Assembly: GCA_029861825.1 (NCBI GenBank)
Contig: JAOTYN010000090.1
Coordinates: 1-11,153 of the forward strand
DNA from: Cyclobacteriaceae bacterium
GTDB lineage: Bacteria; Bacteroidota; Bacteroidia; Cytophagales; Cyclobacteriaceae
DNA length: 11,153 nucleotides
Direction of reading: 5' to 3'
A model generated the notes under the pieces. That model worked only from the letters and a program-made list of their open reading frames with translations. It was not told the DNA's origin and did not search any database. The translations under genes and the position numbers were made by a program. Shown piece by piece: positions 1 to 6,947 of this stretch. Each line of letters opens with the position of its first letter. Positions within the stretch are counted from its first letter, which is position 1.

Positions 1-59
1 CTTTCTCACCCTGAAAATACTTAAATATGTTCTAATTTTAAACTTCAGACTTGTTCTTA

Positions 60-941
60 ATGAGGCAATTACTCAATAAACTACGGCGTTACGAAATTCA
101 GATCAGAAAGGCCATCAATTCCCAGATGCATGGCAATTTTCATTCTATCTTCAAGGGTACCGGTATAGAATTTGACGATGTCAGGTCGTACCAATATGGT
201 GACGACATCCGTACTATTGATTGGAATGTTACTGCCAAAGGACATGGCACTTACGTGAAGACCTTTAAGGAGGAGAAAGAGCAAACAGTGTTTTTTATCC
301 TCGATATAAGTGCCAGTCAGGAAATTGGTGTTCCCGGCAAACAAAAAATTGATATAGGAAAAGAGATTTGTGGGGTATTGGCCTTAGCCGCGGTTAAAGA
401 ATCAGGGCATGTGGGGCTAATCGGTTTTACGGATCGCAAAGAGCTTTATGTAAAACCGGCCAAGGGCAATAAACATGCCTACCAGATCATTCGCAAGCTG
501 TTCAACTACCAGCCTGTTTCCTTAAAAACAAACCTCAATAAAGCCCTGGCTTTCTCCCTCAACCTAATAAAACGTCGGAGCGTGGTTATTCTGGTCTCGG
601 ACTTTATTGACTCCGATTACTTTGACAGCCTGCGTGCCATGGCCAAAAAGCACGATTTGGTGATCATACATTTATCCGATCAAAGAGAGACCCGACTACC
701 TAAGTTAGGGATCATACCCTTATACGATAATGAAAGTCAAAAAACCGTCTGGGTCAACACCTCCTCCCGGTTTTTTCGTAATCGCTTAGGCAAAAGTTTT
801 CACAGGAACCAAGACCAACTTTTGGAATTTTGTAAGCGAAACCAAGTTAACTATTTAAATATCAACACTCAGGAAGATTATGTGCCTGGTTTGGTCCGCC
901 TGTTTAAGTTGAGGAACAAAATGAAACCGAAAAGTGCTTAA
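60..941 (+). CDS. DUF58 / VWA-like protein of the MoxR-Bat type
   Basis: A 293-residue soluble protein of the DUF58 family. These are cytoplasmic VWA-like partners of MoxR AAA ATPases, thought to work in chaperone-like assembly or stress resistance; the exact role is unknown. Visible: the family's N-terminal start (RRYEIQIRKAINSQ), the hallmark core FKGTGIEFDDVRSYQYGDD (residues 31-49) followed by IDWNVTA, and a VWA metal-site motif D82-I-S84-A-S86. The remaining metal-site residues may be T158 (KTNL) and D181 (VSDF). There is no signal peptide or membrane segment. I chose the ATG at 60 over the in-frame TTG at 51 because homologues begin at the same point relative to the conserved core. It is the first gene of a tightly packed set whose next two members are Bat-like; the partner moxR is expected upstream, outside the window. 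The family call is secure, the function is not. Confidence 0.93.
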   Translation: MRQLLNKLRRYEIQIRKAINSQMHGNFHSIFKGTGIEFDDVRSYQYGDDIRTIDWNVTAKGHGTYVKTFKEEKEQTVFFILDISASQEIGVPGKQKIDIGKEICGVLALAAVKESGHVGLIGFTDRKELYVKPAKGNKHAYQIIRKLFNYQPVSLKTNLNKALAFSLNLIKRRSVVILVSDFIDSDYFDSLRAMAKKHDLVIIHLSDQRETRLPKLGIIPLYDNESQKTVWVNTSSRFFRNRLGKSFHRNQDQLLEFCKRNQVNYLNINTQEDYVPGLVRLFKLRNKMKPKSA

Positions 942-1815
942 ACCATTAGTTTTACTGGTATTGGCCCTGTGCGGCTTACATTTACAGGCTCAGGAGGTGA
1001 AGCCCAGAGGTTACTTCTCAAAAGACTCTATGAAGGTCGGGGAAGTTGTGGACTACACCCTGATCGTGGACTATCCTCGGGGCATGGAAATCCTTTTCCC
1101 GGACTCCAGTTTTTCATTCAGCTCCTTCGAATACGTGGATCGCAGCTTTCAGCAGACTGAATCGGACCTCACTACCAGCCATGACAGCGTAGTTTACCAA
1201 TTTACTACCTTTGAAATGGATTCCGTACAGAGGCTGACTCTGCCTATTTATATTATCACCGGTGGCGATAGTCTCACACTGGCTCCACCTGTGGACAGCG
1301 TTATAATGCAATTCATGATAACGGAGTCCCTTGATTCCCTGTCAGTAAAGGAGACTGCCAACTATCAGGAAGTCAATAAAGCCTTTAACTATCCATATCT
1401 GTTGATTGGCATGGGGGTTCTGGGCGTTTTAATAGCCGTAGTCTTGATGGTGTTTGGTAAACGAATACGCACCCGTTTACTACTTTACCGTCTACGGCTG
1501 GCGCATGAGCGATTTGTTAATAAATTTGCTCAGCTTCAAACCAAGGGTCTCAAGTCAGTAGAACAGGCAGAGTTCTTACTGGCTTATTGGAAAAGATACT
1601 TGGAAAAACTGGATGGATTGCCTTATACCAAACTCACTACTAAAGAAATTGTGACCATTGAAGAAAATCAGGAGTTTAAAGATACGTTAAAGTTAATGGA
1701 CCGTAATATCTACGGTCAATTCAATGCTCCCAGTGTAGATCAACTGTCTACCAAGTTAAAAGAATACAGTATAGATCGATACCAGAAAAAAATTGAGGAA
1801 CTGAAGCATGTTTGA
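934..1815 (+). CDS. Bat-operon membrane protein (BatD/DUF4381-like)
   Basis: A 293-residue single-pass envelope protein of unproven function. Residues 1-20 form a signal peptide (hydrophobic LVLLVLALCGL, then QAQ). Residues ~25-130 look like an extracytoplasmic beta-rich domain with alternating hydrophobic strands. Residues ~153-175 are a membrane segment, followed by a basic stretch (GKRIRTR) and a ~115-residue cytoplasmic helical tail. The tail's WKRYLEKLDGLPYTKLTTKE segment (219-238) resembles the cytoplasmic part of DUF4381/BatD-like proteins found beside DUF58 and VWA genes. The start is GTG at 934, since an in-frame stop at 922 leaves no alternative upstream. The gene overlaps its upstream neighbour by 8 nt and the VWA gene downstream by 8 nt, suggesting translational coupling and a joint complex. 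The Cys at residue 13 is not in a good lipobox. Membership of the Bat cluster rests on context and topology; I recognise no catalytic motif. Confidence 0.85.
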   Translation: MLKPLVLLVLALCGLHLQAQEVKPRGYFSKDSMKVGEVVDYTLIVDYPRGMEILFPDSSFSFSSFEYVDRSFQQTESDLTTSHDSVVYQFTTFEMDSVQRLTLPIYIITGGDSLTLAPPVDSVIMQFMITESLDSLSVKETANYQEVNKAFNYPYLLIGMGVLGVLIAVVLMVFGKRIRTRLLLYRLRLAHERFVNKFAQLQTKGLKSVEQAEFLLAYWKRYLEKLDGLPYTKLTTKEIVTIEENQEFKDTLKLMDRNIYGQFNAPSVDQLSTKLKEYSIDRYQKKIEELKHV

Positions 1816-2860
1816 GCAAATCAGCAGTTGGGCTCCATGGTTCAACCTGAATTGGTTTTCACCCGGAACCCTCAGGGGTTTTGATTGGGAGTATCCCATT
1901 TGGCTGTATCTAATACCGCTAATTCCATTGTTCCTTCTGGTCCGATGGCTGGTGCATTGGAAATTCAGACAAAAACTGGCCTCCGCTTTTCCCGATAAAG
2001 AGTTTAAATGGCAGCCTGCCAGTTTGCTGCGATTTATCCCCACCATTCTGATCATGATCGTGCTTACCTTGCTGCTAACAGCAATGGCACGACCCCAAAA
2101 GACCAATGAGGAAGTGGAACAGTGGTCGGAAGGCATTGACATTATGATCCTGGTGGACATTTCGCAATCTATGCAGATCGAAGATTTTAAGCCCAATCGA
2201 TTAGAGGCTGCCAAAGAAGTGGCCAGAAAGTTCATAAGGGGGCGGTTCCAAGATCGAATTGGCATTGTGATCTTCTCAGGAGATGCTTATTCTCTAGCTC
2301 CGCTAACCACCGACTATGATCTTTTGTTCACCTATATCGACGATATTAATTTCGATAAGATCGAAAACCGGGGCACCGCCATTGGCAGTGCCTTAGGGGT
2401 TGCCACTAATCGTATGTCGGAAACGGAATCCAATTCCAAGGTCTTGATCCTGCTGAGCGATGGCGATAACACCGCGGGAAATATAGATCCTATTACAGCC
2501 GCCGAATTAGCCAGTCGGAACAGCATCAAAATGTATACCATTGGTATCGGAAAAGAAGGTCAGGTGCCTTGGGGAAAGGACCTGTTCGGTCGCCCCAATT
2601 ATGTGCAGAGTTCGTTGGACGAAACCACCCTCAGAAAGATCGCCGAGATCGGAGATGGTAAGTTTTATAGGGTTTCCAACGAAAAGGCTCTGGAGCAGGT
2701 ATTTCAGGAAATCGACGAATATGAAAAAGTGGAGATAAAAGAAACCCGCTTCACCAATACCACCGACTTCTACAGTATTTACCTCACCTGGGGAGTGCTA
2801 TTCCTGCTTTTATGGATGTTTACCAAATCTACCTTCCTCAGCAATGCCCTTGAAGATTAA
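1808..2860 (+). CDS. batA: BatA-type membrane-anchored VWA domain protein
   Basis: A 350-residue inner-membrane protein with a von Willebrand factor A domain, of the aerotolerance (Bat) type. Membrane segments are near residues 31-50, 72-94 and 322-339. The VWA domain (~109-305) lies between the second and third and should face the periplasm. Its metal-ion-dependent adhesion site is complete: D117-I-S119-Q-S121, T190 in RGTAIG, and D218 in LLSDGD. This implies metal-dependent binding of a partner, as expected for proteins that work with MoxR ATPases. The ATG at 1808 overlaps the upstream gene by 8 nt. The usual BatB, a second VWA paralogue, does not follow; yggS starts 3 nt after the stop. 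The symbol is used by family resemblance, and batA versus batB cannot be separated with certainty from one copy. In Bacteroides fragilis, Bat genes are linked to oxygen tolerance; that role here is inference. Confidence 0.93.
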   Translation: MFEQISSWAPWFNLNWFSPGTLRGFDWEYPIWLYLIPLIPLFLLVRWLVHWKFRQKLASAFPDKEFKWQPASLLRFIPTILIMIVLTLLLTAMARPQKTNEEVEQWSEGIDIMILVDISQSMQIEDFKPNRLEAAKEVARKFIRGRFQDRIGIVIFSGDAYSLAPLTTDYDLLFTYIDDINFDKIENRGTAIGSALGVATNRMSETESNSKVLILLSDGDNTAGNIDPITAAELASRNSIKMYTIGIGKEGQVPWGKDLFGRPNYVQSSLDETTLRKIAEIGDGKFYRVSNEKALEQVFQEIDEYEKVEIKETRFTNTTDFYSIYLTWGVLFLLLWMFTKSTFLSNALED

Positions 2861-2863
2861 ACC

Positions 2864-3532
2864 ATGAGTATTGCAGCGAACATCAGTCGGTTAGAAGCAC
2901 AGCTGGATCAACACCATTGCAAACTGATCGCTGTCAGTAAAACCAAACCTCCTGAAACCATCATGGAAGCCTATAGCGGCGGGTTTCGTCGATTCGGCGA
3001 GAATCGTGCACAGGAGTTGGTGGATAAACAACAACAGTTGCCCACAGATATTGAGTGGCACATGATAGGCCATTTGCAAAGAAACAAGGTCAAATACCTG
3101 GCCCCTTTTGTTTCCATGATCCATGGAGTGGATAATCTCAAATTGTTAAGGGAAATAAATAAGCAAGCCGAAAAGGCCCAGCGTGTAATCCCCTGTCTTT
3201 TACAGGTTCATATTGCTCAAGAGGAGTCAAAGTTTGGATTTAAGCTGGAGGAGCTCCCTGAGCTTTTAAAAAGCGCGGTATTTGAAGGTTTGGAACACGT
3301 CCAGATTTTGGGCCTGATGGGAATGGCTACCTTCACCAACGACCGCCAGCAAATTCAGGGTGAATTCAGGAACTTAAAAAATCTTTTCAATAAACTTGAT
3401 GGCATGGATAGTCCCCCAAATTTTCAAATGAAGGAACTCTCAATGGGAATGAGTAATGATTTTGAAATCGCCTTGGAGGAAGGAAGTACCATGGTACGTA
3501 TTGGAAGCCGTATTTTTGGAGCAAGAAATTAA
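2864..3532 (+). CDS. yggS: YggS family pyridoxal phosphate homeostasis protein
   Basis: A 222-residue cytoplasmic TIM-barrel protein of the YggS/PLPBP family. It binds pyridoxal 5'-phosphate and buffers vitamin B6 levels but is not an enzyme in the usual sense. All signature blocks are present: LIAVSKTKP with the PLP-binding lysine K26, FGENRAQEL (44-52), WHMIGHLQRNKVKYL (65-79), ESKFGF (121-126), GLMGMATF (150-157), and the phosphate-binding ends LSMGMSNDF (192-200) and GSTMVRIGSRIFG (207-219). Length matches the family (about 220-235). The ATG at 2864 lies 3 nt after the VWA gene's stop, so it is probably co-transcribed with the Bat genes. No functional link to them is evident. Confidence 0.96.
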   Translation: MSIAANISRLEAQLDQHHCKLIAVSKTKPPETIMEAYSGGFRRFGENRAQELVDKQQQLPTDIEWHMIGHLQRNKVKYLAPFVSMIHGVDNLKLLREINKQAEKAQRVIPCLLQVHIAQEESKFGFKLEELPELLKSAVFEGLEHVQILGLMGMATFTNDRQQIQGEFRNLKNLFNKLDGMDSPPNFQMKELSMGMSNDFEIALEEGSTMVRIGSRIFGARN

Positions 3533-3534
3533 AG

Positions 3535-3909
3535 ATGCAAAAACTAAGCTTAATTTTAGGAGCAATATCCAGCGGCCTGGCTGTAGCCATCGGCGCCTTT
3601 GGTGCGCACGCTTTAAAAGCCACTTTGGAACTCAGTCAGCGCACAGAAACTTTTGAAACTGCCGTAAAGTATCATTTCTTTCACAGTTTGGCCTTACTGA
3701 TCATAGGGATTCTTATGTTTCGTTTGAGCCATAACTTGTTCCATTACGCCGTATGGTCTCATCTGATCGGGATAATACTCTTCTCGGGTTCGCTATATGT
3801 CCTATGTCTTACTAATAGTACCCTATGGGCCCGAATTACACCTTTCGGGGGACTGGCCTTCATCCTGGGATGGGTGTTTCTGACTATCGCCCTCTACAAA
3901 ACTCTTTAA
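3535..3909 (+). CDS. DUF423 (YgdD-type) small membrane protein
   Basis: A 124-residue integral membrane protein of the DUF423 family, which is widespread and of unknown function. It shows the family's conserved N-terminal block GAISSGLAVAIGAFGAHALK (residues 9-28), the central TAVKYHFFHSLALL (about 42-55) and the GSLYVL segment. There are four hydrophobic segments near 1-25, 47-64, 71-92 and 100-121. Length is normal. The ATG at 3535 follows the yggS stop by 2 nt, and the gene is the last of the plus-strand operon: a strong hairpin follows 17 nt after its stop. Confidence 0.93.
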   Translation: MQKLSLILGAISSGLAVAIGAFGAHALKATLELSQRTETFETAVKYHFFHSLALLIIGILMFRLSHNLFHYAVWSHLIGIILFSGSLYVLCLTNSTLWARITPFGGLAFILGWVFLTIALYKTL

Positions 3910-3926
3910 CAAAGCAGGAAACAAAA

Positions 3927-3950
3927 CAGGCCCTGATTGCTCAGGGCCTG
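3927..3950. terminator. Bidirectional intrinsic terminator hairpin
   Basis: A perfect 10-bp GC-rich stem (CAGGCCCTGA / TCAGGGCCTG) closes a 4-nt loop (TTGC) between two convergent genes. Read on the minus strand, the stem is followed at once by a T-rich tract (TTTTGTTTCC, 3926-3917), a classical intrinsic terminator for the DUF1573 gene ending at 3974. On the plus strand the tail (GAATTGAATTTC, then TTTTCTTTC) is less uniform, so termination of the DUF423 operon there is plausible but probably weaker. Confidence 0.88.
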
Positions 3951-3973
3951 GAATTGAATTTCTTTTCTTTCAG

Positions 3974-4399
3974 TTAGCGGGCGTCGTCTTTCTTCTTGGG
4001 CAAGACATTGCTTTTAATACTAACTTTTTCCCGACCGTTTACTGCGTTGGAAACCACGGTAATGATCTTGTTCTGGGCACCGCTCTTACCTTTACTATCA
4101 AACCGTACAGTAATTTCTCCGGATTTGCCAGCAGCAATAGGCTCACGTGGCCACTTGGTGGCCGTACAACCACAAGTTACCAGCACATTAGACAAGATCA
4201 GAGGTTGGTTACCCTGATTCTCAAATGCAAATGTGTGTTCCACCACATCACCTTGTACGATATCTCCAAAGTTCTTGGTGGTTACTTCGAATGCAATCTT
4301 GGCTCCATCTACTTGCTTGGTAGTTTCTTGGGCTTGAACCAAGTTAAAACTAGCTACCCATAGCCCAACGGCAGCCAATGTTAACAATTTCTTTATCAT
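3974..4399 (-). CDS. DUF1573 domain secreted protein
   Basis: A 141-residue secreted or periplasmic protein of the DUF1573 family, common and often multicopy in Bacteroidota; its role is unknown. A signal peptide covers residues 1-24 (MIKK, then a hydrophobic core, ending VQAQ). The single immunoglobulin-like DUF1573 domain follows: FGDIVQGDVVEHTFAFENQG (44-63), PLILSNVLVTCGCTA (66-80) with the family's CGCT motif (C76, C78), WPREPIAAGKSGEITVRFD (83-101) and a final strand, then a basic-acidic tail (PKKKDDAR). I prefer the ATG at 4399 to the in-frame ATG at 4423 or TTG at 4432. It gives a clean signal peptide, and a good promoter match at 4430-4460 would put the transcript start near 4423, so the longer forms would not be translated. 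It is convergent with the DUF423 gene across a shared hairpin. Confidence 0.92.
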   Translation of the reverse strand: MIKKLLTLAAVGLWVASFNLVQAQETTKQVDGAKIAFEVTTKNFGDIVQGDVVEHTFAFENQGNQPLILSNVLVTCGCTATKWPREPIAAGKSGEITVRFDSKGKSGAQNKIITVVSNAVNGREKVSIKSNVLPKKKDDAR

Positions 4400-4429
4400 A
4401 ACTTTAAAAGTCTTAACCAACATTATATA

Positions 4430-4460
4430 CAAATTTACTACTTATAAGCCAGTGTAACAA
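4430..4460 (-). promoter_or_regulatory. Bacteroidota-type promoter of the DUF1573 gene
   Basis: On the minus strand, TTG (4460-4458) is separated by 20 nt from TAAATTTG (4437-4430), an exact match to the Bacteroidota -7 element TAnnTTTG with a near-standard spacing. The inferred transcription start near 4423 gives a leader of about 25 nt to the ATG at 4399. The element lies just past the helicase stop (4470), so the DUF1573 gene can be expressed independently of the helicase. Pattern match only. Confidence 0.65.
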
Positions 4461-4469
4461 TAACCTTGC

Positions 4470-5870
4470 CTAACTTATAAAATAACTGCTGTCAAAGTTT
4501 ACCAGGAACAATTCCTCCGTAGCACGGGTCGCTCCCGTATACAACCAACGCAAATGATCCTTGCTAAGTTGTGTATCCGGCACATAACCCTGATCCAGAA
4601 ATATTGCCTTCCACTGGCCTCCTTGAGATTTATGACAGGTCAAAGCATAGGCAAATTTGACCTGTAATGCTTGTAAAAAAGGATCTTTCTTGAGCGCAGC
4701 CCGCAATTTGGTTCTATTTGTGATTTCCCGATAATCTTTTAAGACCTCACTGTACAACTCATTATAAGCCTCCAGGGTCAGGGCTGGGGAATGCGAATGC
4801 AAGGTGTCCAATATGATCTTTACCTCCAAGGCAGTGTTAGTAGGGTCGTCCAGCAACCTGATCTCTACATCGGCGAAGCGCAAACCATACATTTCCTGAA
4901 ATCTTTTTATTTTCAGAACTTCCGCAAAGTCTCCATTGGCCAAGAATCCCATGGGAGAATGTTCGGGCTGGTAGTAATAGTTATTCTTAACCACCATTAT
5001 CTGATCGCCGCACTCCAGTTCATTTTCAAAATAAAAGATAGCATGCCGGATATGTCTGTTATATTCCACGGCATTTTTATTGGAGCGGCATATCACTATG
5101 GTTTCACCTAAGCCATGCTTGTCGTATGCATAGCGCAACCCATCCTCCATACGTTGTCCAAGCATACGATAAACATCACTTTTGGCGGTTGAAAATTGTA
5201 TGTCGTTAGAATTACTGCTAATGGAGTCTCTCAGCTTAGTTGCGTTTTCCAGAATGCCGGAATTTAGCGCTTGTCGCATCACCATTTTTAGGGCAACTTC
5301 CATAACAGCAAGTCCATATTTCTCTTGCAGATGATCTCTAGATAATGCCAGGCTGAAGGATTGACCAACTGGAGGTAACTGAGCATCATCACCGATTAGC
5401 ATTAACTTGTTGCCGGCATTCTCAAAAACAAAAGTCACCAGATCCCACAAGACGCCCTTTTGCTGAGATCCTTCCTCCGATATCATGGAGGACTCATCAA
5501 CGATAAAGACGGTATTGCGGTGATAGTTCTTCTGTCTCTTAAACTGAATGTCACTAGTATCCCGGCTTTCTCCCAACTTGTAAACTACCTTGTGAATGGT
5601 AAAGGCCGAACGGCCGGTGTACCGGGCCATCACTTTGGCGGCCCGGCCGGTGGGTGCCATTAGCAATGATTTATAGCCAAATGTAGGCAGCACTTTGACC
5701 AAGGCGCTTAGTACTGAGGTTTTGCCGGTACCGGCGTAACCCTTTACCAGTAAGGTACATTTCGCTTCTTTGGATTTAATAAATTCCTCGGTTTGACGAA
5801 AGAAATTCTGCTGATCTCCGGTAGGCTCATAAGGGAACTTACTGGTCAGTATTTGTGCGGGTGTGGCCAT
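4470..5870 (-). CDS. RecD2/Pif1-like SF1B DNA helicase
   Basis: A 466-residue ATP-dependent DNA helicase of superfamily 1B, the RecD-like AAA ATPases. All core motifs are visible in order: Walker A GYAGTGKTS (44-52), motif Ia APTGRAAKV (72-80), Walker B VFIVDESSM (121-129) with D125 and E126, motif III GDDAQLPPVGQS (160-171), a motif-IV-like VICRSNKNAVEYN (259-271), motif V ALTCHKSQGGQW (409-420) and motif VI RWLYTGATRA (441-450). It lacks the long N-terminal RecD2 region, as do the ~470-residue Bacteroidota versions, so it is a minimal helicase rather than a RecBCD subunit. The ATG at 5870 is preferred to the upstream in-frame TTG at 5945. It overlaps the thioesterase stop in a TAATG junction, and the upstream residues would lie inside that gene. 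Likely role: DNA repair or replication-fork processing. Confidence 0.94.
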   Translation of the reverse strand: MATPAQILTSKFPYEPTGDQQNFFRQTEEFIKSKEAKCTLLVKGYAGTGKTSVLSALVKVLPTFGYKSLLMAPTGRAAKVMARYTGRSAFTIHKVVYKLGESRDTSDIQFKRQKNYHRNTVFIVDESSMISEEGSQQKGVLWDLVTFVFENAGNKLMLIGDDAQLPPVGQSFSLALSRDHLQEKYGLAVMEVALKMVMRQALNSGILENATKLRDSISSNSNDIQFSTAKSDVYRMLGQRMEDGLRYAYDKHGLGETIVICRSNKNAVEYNRHIRHAIFYFENELECGDQIMVVKNNYYYQPEHSPMGFLANGDFAEVLKIKRFQEMYGLRFADVEIRLLDDPTNTALEVKIILDTLHSHSPALTLEAYNELYSEVLKDYREITNRTKLRAALKKDPFLQALQVKFAYALTCHKSQGGQWKAIFLDQGYVPDTQLSKDHLRWLYTGATRATEELFLVNFDSSYFIS

Positions 5871-6301
5871 TACGATGGCGGTATGGTAGCCATTACCGAG
5901 CTGGCCTTGGCTATTAACAGCTTTCCTTGTGGCTGCAAACTCCAAATCTCAGATTCACAAAAATTCATCTTTTCTCCCGCTTTCAAAACCCAGCCGATAG
6001 CCTCAAGTTCAGGGCCTTTGCCCGGATGTAGATAACTCACCCGTAGTTCTGCGGTCACTACATGGTGGGTTGCCGGAACCATGGTATAAGCAGCAAATCC
6101 CATCACAATATCTGCCAGAGTGGAGGTGACACCACCATGAACTAATCCTGTTTGTTGCCTATGTTCCGGCACAAGTATTAATCGTCCTGACGTTTTCCCC
6201 ACTTCGATCTGCTGCAAGTTAAAACCCAGCAGTTTCATAAAATGTTGACGCGCCAAGTATTTTATGACTCTGGATTTATAATCCGGATTTTTAGTTTCCA
6301 A
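5870..6301 (-). CDS. PaaI family hotdog-fold thioesterase
   Basis: A 143-residue hotdog-fold protein of the PaaI/acyl-CoA thioesterase type; the natural acyl-CoA substrate cannot be told from sequence. Visible: IKYLARQHFMKLLGF (13-27), matching the family's N-terminal helix, and the catalytic block TGLVHGGVTSTLADIVMGFA (51-70) with HGG at 55-57 and the probable catalytic acid D64. Then VVTAELRVSYLHPGKG (81-96) leads to the last strands. The start is uncertain. TTG at 6301 keeps the whole conserved N-terminus; the first in-frame ATG (6238, residue 22) would remove the conserved helix, and an in-frame stop at 6325-6323 bounds the ORF upstream. The stop overlaps the helicase ATG by 1 nt (TAATG), so the two are probably translated in a coupled way. 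Confidence 0.88.
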   Translation of the reverse strand: METKNPDYKSRVIKYLARQHFMKLLGFNLQQIEVGKTSGRLILVPEHRQQTGLVHGGVTSTLADIVMGFAAYTMVPATHHVVTAELRVSYLHPGKGPELEAIGWVLKAGEKMNFCESEIWSLQPQGKLLIAKASSVMATIPPS

Positions 6302-6338
6302 AATTAAAAAGCATTGAGGTTGTTACTTTCCCTGAATT

Positions 6339-6368
6339 TTGCATTATAGAATTGCTGCGCTAAGTTTA
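6339..6368 (+). promoter_or_regulatory. Putative promoter of the first Nudix gene
   Basis: TTG (6339-6341, within TTTTG) and TAAGTTTA (6361-6368) are 19 nt apart, matching the Bacteroidota spacing with one mismatch at the last base of TAnnTTTG. The inferred transcript start near 6375 leaves a leader of only about 10 nt before the ATG at 6385. It lies in the 83-nt gap between the divergent thioesterase and Nudix genes. Pattern match only. Confidence 0.5.
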
Positions 6369-6384
6369 CTAAGTCGGCGAGCAA

Positions 6385-6870
6385 ATGAAAAACGAAATTA
6401 CAGAAAAGTTTGGCGGTCAATTGCGAGTGCGAGTGTGCGGGATTTTGGTACAGGACCAAAAAGTCTTAATGGTCAAGCATCGTGGCTTAAGTGACAAAGG
6501 CTACTTCTGGTCACCCCCAGGGGGTGGAGCCACTTTTCAAACCTCCCTGGTAGACAGCTTGAAACAAGAGTTCTTGGAAGAAACTGGCTTGTTAGTAGAA
6601 GTTCATGAGCTGTTGTTTGTAAACGAGTTCCACAAGGATCCCCTGCATGCTTTGGAAATTTTCTTTAGAGTAACCCCTACAGACGGTACTTTGCGCATGG
6701 GGCATGATCCTGAACTAAGGCCGGAGGCACAGATCATTGAATCAATTGCATTCTGGGGAATAGAAGATTTTTTGGCCGAGAACGGGCCACAACTACATTC
6801 GGCATTTCAAAATTTAGGGCAAGTTGAGCAGATCTTAAAATTGAGAGGGTATTTCCAAAATTGGAAATAA
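6385..6870 (+). CDS. Nudix hydrolase with degenerate Nudix box
   Basis: A 161-residue Nudix-fold protein. A beta-strand start (RVRVCGILVQDQKVLMVKH, 14-32) leads to WSPPGGG (42-48) and a Nudix box at 47-69. The box keeps G47, E62, E65, E66 and G68, the main metal ligands, but has T53 where the consensus has Glu and Q61 where it has Arg. Hydrolysis of a nucleoside-diphosphate-linked compound is possible; the substrate is unknown, and altered or reduced activity cannot be excluded. The C-terminal half (FVNEFHKDPLHALEIFFRV, then a helical end) is typical of small stand-alone Nudix proteins. The gene starts at ATG 6385 with a candidate promoter just upstream, is divergent from the thioesterase, and is followed by a 77-nt gap before the next gene. 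Confidence 0.9.
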   Translation: MKNEITEKFGGQLRVRVCGILVQDQKVLMVKHRGLSDKGYFWSPPGGGATFQTSLVDSLKQEFLEETGLLVEVHELLFVNEFHKDPLHALEIFFRVTPTDGTLRMGHDPELRPEAQIIESIAFWGIEDFLAENGPQLHSAFQNLGQVEQILKLRGYFQNWK

Positions 6871-6947
6871 TTACATAAAATAGCGTGCAGAATGATTATG
6901 TTTTGCTTGATTAAATAACTATTATTGTTGTCTAAAGTGTACTAAAA

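Noticed and set aside
1..50. Possible C-terminus of an upstream gene (moxR expected); one frame reads a few codons to a TAA at 22-24, another stays open into the DUF58 gene
   Set aside because: Seven codons with no recognisable MoxR sequence cannot support a call, and the open frame merely runs out of phase inside the DUF58 gene.
51..59. In-frame TTG start three codons before the ATG of the DUF58 gene
   Set aside because: The ATG at 60 matches the family N-terminus; no ribosome-binding signal favours the TTG.
1756..2265. 169-codon minus-strand open frame opposite the BatA-type gene
   Set aside because: It is antisense to conserved VWA and membrane-segment coding sequence, with low-complexity Ser/Ile/Arg-rich translation typical of a shadow frame.
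5610..5655. GC-rich, inverted-repeat-like sequence rich in GGCC/CCGG
   Set aside because: It falls within the conserved motif Ia region of the helicase and is explained by Gly/Arg/Ala/Pro codons.
5871..5945. N-terminal extension of the helicase from TTG at 5945
   Set aside because: It lies wholly inside the thioesterase coding region; the ATG in the TAATG junction is the natural start.
6871..6947. Promoter or terminator between the Nudix gene and the pilin-like gene
   Set aside because: TATTATTG (6920-6927) resembles a -7 element but the nearest upstream TTG is only 14 nt away, and I found no convincing hairpin. The AT-rich gap may still hold a promoter.
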